NCBI GenBank assembly: GCA_902729315.2
Contig: LR746264.1
Span: 3,493,878 to 3,557,877 of the forward strand
DNA length: 64,000 bases
From: Spirodela intermedia
Taxonomy: Eukaryota > Streptophyta > Magnoliopsida > Alismatales > Araceae
Reading direction: 5' to 3'
The position numbers and the translations under genes were made by a program. The notes below the pieces were generated by a model, which had not been told where the DNA came from, searched no databases, and was given only the letters and a program-made list of their open reading frames with translations. Below are positions 58,887 through 64,000 of the stretch, one piece after another (position 1 is the first letter of the stretch; each line of letters begins with the position of its first letter).

Positions 58887-61864
58887 GAAGCTAAAAAACT
58901 AAGCATGTAGTACTTGGATCAAGTACGGTCATTAACTATGGAAGCTCGTTTGTCTTGATTGGCGCTGGAGAAGATTGAGGAGTATTCTAGACTATATCTT
59001 GTAAATTTAAGATAAGCAAAAGAGATCAAGAAATCAATAAGAAAAGCTTCCAAGAAGCTATACTGAACACCTAAGAACAATAGCATGCTATAACTTGTGT
59101 TTAGAGTATGTTGACACTCAGGGACCTGTCTTAAGTATTAATATGGAGGAGGCTATCAGTAGCTAATTTCCATTGGACCTTTGAAGTCATAAATCTAGAT
59201 GATGAGAGTGTGACTCTCTTATTTGTCCCCCTAGAACCATGAATCTAGGCAAAGGGAGTGGGTTTCTTTTCTTGGCCCTTTATAACCATGAATCGAGATA
59301 GGATTCATAAGTGGAGTCCTGAGTTGTTTAGGGCTATTAATATTAGTTTTCAAGATTGTTGAAGCCATTGATTCAGTTTATACTTCACTAAGAATTTAGT
59401 AGAACTCAAGAAAACAACATATAACATAAGTATTTAAGAAGTAAAGTCTTTAGACAAGTCACTATTAAACTAATGTTTGAGATGTCTCATTAGTAGCCTT
59501 CTCATCATCATCTCGAATTGAAAACAAAAATCTTCAGCTCCTTTGATCCATCTACTTTGTTGCCTATTCTTAGTAGGTGGACGTCAAAATCTGTATCTTT
59601 TCATGGACATGAACTAATTATATAATAGATTATGATTTTTACTTGGGTGTATTGAACCATCTACCTATATAACTAGGTAGTATATGGTTTCTATTCTTTT
59701 AATATTCTTTTACCTCTTTTTTTTGAGTTGACACTGGCTTTAACAAACAAGAAGTAGAGAGCACCCACAATCCACCATTGCCACCATGTTTCATGCTTCA
59801 ACATTTTCTGTCAACATAGTTTTTCATTATAACTAAGTAACGGTACTCAATCAACCCTCCCACTCTACAATAACCTTTTAAGAGATTTTTTCTTAAAATT
59901 ATAGGTCATATCAGAAGATTTTAGGCTTACATGGTACTAGGTAACTCAGAATTTCAACCCAGATGGAAACAAATAGAGGAATTAAATGAATAGAGGTCAC
60001 AAGTTGGCCACATAGGGTCCACAAAATGGCTGCTCAACTTGTCTCCCAAGGCAACACCACCCAAGACAGGTACTAGATTTCTACCATTGTGTCCTCTTTC
60101 TCCCCTACTCAGGTTAGCATGTCATTCTTATAGCTGCTGCACATCAGTCACTAGAGCCCATTATCATCCACCGCCTTGTAAGTGAAGAGGTCAACATAGG
60201 GTCATAATTGGTTCAACACTCCCTACTAATTCCACACTCTAAGTCAACCACATCTTCTATCAAATAGTTCACGATGAAATCTGTCCTATCTTTCATGAGA
60301 TAAACTTGTGATTAAATTTTAGTCACTTAAGAGATGAGCAACTAGCAATTATCCTCATCAGTTGGAGTAATTTTCTAAAGATAGGATAGAACACTATGTA
60401 TTCACCAATTTGAGGAAGAATGCCAAAAAACATAATATTTCACATGCTAGAATTATTCTTTACTTGTGTGTATGTGTATATATATGTATATTATTCTTAT
60501 GTTTGTATCTTTTATGCTCATGGGTTTGTTAGATCCAGTTTGACATAAGTGAAAACTGGTTAACTAAATTTGACCCACTAAGCTTGTCCTAATATAAATA
60601 GTATCTATTTTCTCATATAACTAATTATATTTTTTGCCTTTACCTTTCTCTCTCCTATGCCACAAGCCAATAGCTCTCTTGCCACCATTAGTGCCCTCTC
60701 CAATGACTAGTGAACACGGCAGCTTCAATAGTTAGAAATTGGAATGACTAAATATCAAATATGATATGTTATTTAGAGGGTTGAGTATCCACATAAGAAA
60801 CTAGTATGTGATTCTATTAAAGTACAACATATATATATATATATCCAACATATATCTGACCTTGAACCAATTTCATAAAGATTCGATGTCATTAAAATAA
60901 AATTGATAATACATCTAAATAAATTATGATTTACCCAAAAAAATTACAAAATCACCTCAAATAAAATACAATTATTAAGTAGACATTGAATCACAATCTC
61001 CTACATGGTAGAATAAATAGTATAAATTTAATCAATTCATTTGATATTAAAATAATTAAAAAATTAATTATATAACATCATGGGTACATAATAGACTACA
61101 CTTTCATACTTATTACATGAATTTTCTTTGATTAGAATGTCATGATCATTACTTTCTCACTATAATATATTTAGGAGTGTCAATAATTTTCACAATGATA
61201 TACTAAAGAATAATTCCACATGATGAAATCAAAAAAATAAATGCATTCATGAAAATGGGTCATGAATACAATCACATTTAAATATATGATATCATTATTT
61301 TAAAAGTTAGGCATAATATGATATTTTGGTTAATCTTAATGATTATGCATTTAGTACTCCCACAAGGTCTAGTTTCACCTAAATACAATACTTCCTCTTC
61401 ATCAAGACTATGATGTTCTTGAATCAACATCTTCTTCCCATTGTAGATTACAAAATACTAATATGGTTCATAAAAGATGCTTTAATAGTTTGGTGTAGTT
61501 GTGTGATGTTTTGAGATCTGTCTTTCTATTGTTAGCTCTAATTGATCACCTAAAGTTCACACGTGTTTACAATCATTTAGTGTGTAGTGGAATTCTCAAT
61601 TATCTTAAAACTTCCTCTAGATGTAATTACAATCATAGCTCACTAGTCAAACAAATATCTCTCCTCATGAAAGATTGGATGGTATCCCACCCATTTTGTT
61701 TTGTATTATTTTGAAGATTTTGGCCATTCCCTTTTTTATATTTTAGTTCTCCATGACTCTAGTTTAAATTACTATTTTTACTTTCTTAATCTTATAGAGT
61801 TTTACCCACCTTTCTATTTTGACTATGTTCATTTTCACACTATCCACACCAATTTAATGCCCAT
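58887..61864. other. AT-rich region between propeller gene and gypsy RT
   Basis: No gene is recognised. It contains a weak roughly 48-bp tandem motif (AACCATGAATCTAG-like at about 59185, 59234 and 59283), repeat R2 in inverted orientation (59480-59985), TATATA runs near 60474-60490 and 60828-60845, and otherwise featureless AT-rich DNA. Confidence 0.5.
59480..59985 (-). repeat. Dispersed repeat R2, copy 2 (inverted)
   Basis: Its reverse complement aligns by eye with 35960-36500 over about 500 bp, with scattered substitutions and gaps. The shared blocks occur in the same order, for instance AATTCCTCTATTTGTTTCCAT at one end and AAGTAGATGGATCAAAGGAG at the other. Confidence 0.8.
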
Positions 61865-63150
61865 TTTATTCTAGAAGAAGAAGGATGATACCCTAAGGTC
61901 ATATGTGAACTCTGCACACTAAACAAGCTCATGATTTGCAACTATTATCGCATACGAAACGTAGAAGATCTCTTTGACCAGTTGGGAGCTGCCATACTCA
62001 TCCCAAAGCTTGAGTTGAAAAAAGGTTATCATCATGTGCAGATTAGAGAAGGGGGGAATCAAAGTGATGTCTTTTGAGTTCACAATGATGTCTTTCTACA
62101 TACTAATGAATAATATCTTTTAGTCGTACTTAAACATCTTTGTAATCATCTACCTAGACAACATGCTAATCTACAGTGAGAATTTACAAGAGTACTAGGA
62201 GCACTCTATCATGTTGACTCTTCTCTACTGACACGAACTACACTTAAACTTGAAGAAATGTTGGTTCATAACAATTGAAATTAACTTCCTGAGACATCTT
62301 ATTGATTTTGATATAGGGAAAGTGTGAATGCACCACTCCAAGGTAGAGGCAATGAAACTATTACTAATCTCAACGAGTGTCAAGACACTAAAGTCATTTT
62401 TAGACCTTATCAATTATTACAAGACATTCATTAAAGGTTTTTCAAGGGTGGCTGTACCCCTTCACTAGCTTATTATACAAACAAGAACAATGGAGGTGAT
62501 CAAAGTAGTGTGCAAAGGCCTTTATAACTTTGAAATCAACCAACCTATTTATGGTCCACATTAATGTCATCAATGACATTGTGGGTATTGTCCTCAATCA
62601 AAAGGCACACCATGTCATCTTTGATAGTTAGAAGTTCGACAATGCAGAATGTAATAATACAACCTATAAATAGAAGATGATTGACATTTACTACCTCAAA
62701 ATGTGGATTCATTATCTATTGAAAAGTCATTTCACACTCTATACTAACAACGTGATGACAACCTATCTCAACACATAGTTAAGATTAACGTATTAGCAAG
62801 CAAGGTAACACCAGCTAGCCAAATTTGATTTTACAATATAGTACAAGCTGGGAGGATAGAACATAGTTGTGAACATGTTGAGTAGATGACATGCGAGCAC
62901 AAGCCTAAAACTATTAGACTGGATATAACAAGGTACAACAAGATGATATTGACGGGACAATTACCTTATATACATTGATCACAAAGGCACACCACCCATC
63001 GTGGTTGGGGCTCGTAAGACAATAGTGCACATAGGAATTACTTAGTCGGGACTACTTCTAGTCAGAACTAGAAAATATATGTTGAGTCATGTCTCATATG
63101 TTGACAAAACAAGATAAGAACATCAATGTCAAGCTGGTCTACTATAATCA
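61865..63150 (+). mobile_element. Ty3/gypsy reverse transcriptase-RNase H remnant
   Basis: Broken + strand frames follow gypsy pol in order. RT: LNKLMICNYYRIRNVEDLFD (about 61920-61980), KGYHHVQIREG (62024-62056), FVIIYLDNMLIYS (62139-62177), where the catalytic YLDD reads YLDN, then LHLNLKKC, LINYYKTFIKGFS (about 62406-62445). RNase H: QKAHHVIFDS and WQHQLAKFDFTIQYKLGG (about 62600-62860). Weaker integrase-like sequence (SGLLLVRTRKYML) follows near 63049. Stops and frame changes are frequent, so it is dead. Confidence 0.8.
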
Positions 63151-64000
63151 TTATCTATCCTAGAGGACTTTGGCATACCATCACTTTAGATCTCACATTT
63201 TACCATATATCTAAAAGTTATCAAATTTTACTCCATCATATGATAGCCATCAAAGATGATTCATTGATCTATTATATCAATTTATGAACTTTGCAAAATG
63301 ATGTAGAAATTGTCCACATTGTGAATGTCCAAGGAGAGCCTTTGATGTTGTTAATATTGTTTGATAATTCTACTCAATGATTCGTCACTACAACACTAAA
63401 ATTGTCTTTTTTGAGCCCTCATGAGATTTTATGTACTTCAAGTTTAAAAACTATTATTTAGTCAATATGATTCTTTTGACTTTTAAAGATCTTAATTTAA
63501 TCAATTAATCATTTATAATCATTTACATAAGAATCGTCAGACATATATTTATTTCTACTTGAGTCATGTTTGTTAGGATGATGACATCACCCTAACATCC
63601 ACACCTAAAATTTTCTTTTTTCTAAATTTGAAAATATATTTTTATCTTCACCATTTAGTTTAAAAATTATTAAAAATCATATACTTAAAAAAAATAAAAT
63701 TTTACCTAGTATTATCTTACATCATTATGATCAGTAAACTTTCTACTATTTTCAAAACCTTTTACAAATTATAATTTATTTATTTGTGCTGAAATATTTT
63801 TAAAAATCTAAAATTTAATATTTTCTAGTTCTAAAATTTTAAATTATGTGATTTATTATATAATGATTAGGTCACATTAATACCTAAGATATTATGTTTT
63901 AGCCTCACAAGATAATAGGGTGAGACAACTAAACACAGTAAAATTGGCATATAATCTAGAACGTAGAAGTGTTACTAGATATTCCCCATTTTAACTAGCA
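63151..64000. other. AT-rich sequence downstream of gypsy remnant
   Basis: Strongly AT-rich with no recognisable domain. It may include the rest of the gypsy integrase or its LTR, but I can support neither from the sequence. Confidence 0.4.

Noticed and set aside
34040-60000. Idea that R1 and R2 show duplication of the importin gene next to the propeller copies
   Set aside because: Neither repeat's second copy is flanked by anything resembling importin exons 7-9, so they are independent dispersed repeats.
1-64000. A previously undescribed molecular system in the window
   Set aside because: All coding regions I can support belong to known plant families or decayed retroelements; the remaining sequence shows repeats and pseudogenes but no coherent unknown gene cluster.

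Overview
This is nuclear DNA of a flowering plant. Five genes are split by spliceosomal introns, the proteins are typical plant families (pectin-degrading polygalacturonase, arabinogalactan galactosyltransferase, clade-G-like PP2C, plastid histidine biosynthesis), and decayed Ty1/copia and Ty3/gypsy elements fill the space between them. Four gene copies are very GC-rich while two others are AT-rich with long introns; that two-class pattern suggests a monocot, but this is inference. (CT)n/(GA)n microsatellites occur throughout. I saw no bacterial operon, CRISPR array, tRNA or rRNA gene.

Layout. 1-4163: decayed Ty1/copia element, + strand. 4164-5886: GC-rich upstream region. 5887-7749 (+): polygalacturonase, 6 exons, 474 aa. 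9452-12892 (+): hydroxyproline O-galactosyltransferase (galectin + GT31), 7 exons, 639 aa. 16789-18764 (+): PP2C phosphatase, 4 exons, 399 aa, with G-box and CRE-like palindromes upstream. 19753-26293 (-): histidinol-phosphate aminotransferase, 9 exons, 418 aa. 27462-42290 (-): importin-beta-like HEAT-repeat protein, 21 exons, 1112 aa, whose introns carry a mitochondrial rps2-like pseudogene and dispersed repeats. 42874-44772 (+): broken copy of a DPP6-N/TolB-like beta-propeller gene. 46-63 kb: retrotransposon remnants, with the intact 662-aa propeller gene at 56898-58886.

The exon models of the five split genes were assembled by hand. Each keeps frame through every junction and gives a plausible full-length protein. 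All junctions are GT-AG except one GC-AG donor in the aminotransferase and one importin acceptor that reads AT instead of AG.

The genes do not form a pathway. The polygalacturonase and the galactosyltransferase both act on the cell wall or its glycoproteins but are most simply unrelated neighbours. The most unusual structure is at 55-63 kb: gypsy gag/protease-like sequence lies on one side of the intact propeller gene and gypsy reverse transcriptase/RNase H on the other, in the same orientation, as if a roughly 5.7 kb gene-bearing segment sits inside an old retroelement. I found no convincing previously undescribed molecular system; the noteworthy items are genome-evolution events and splice-site anomalies.
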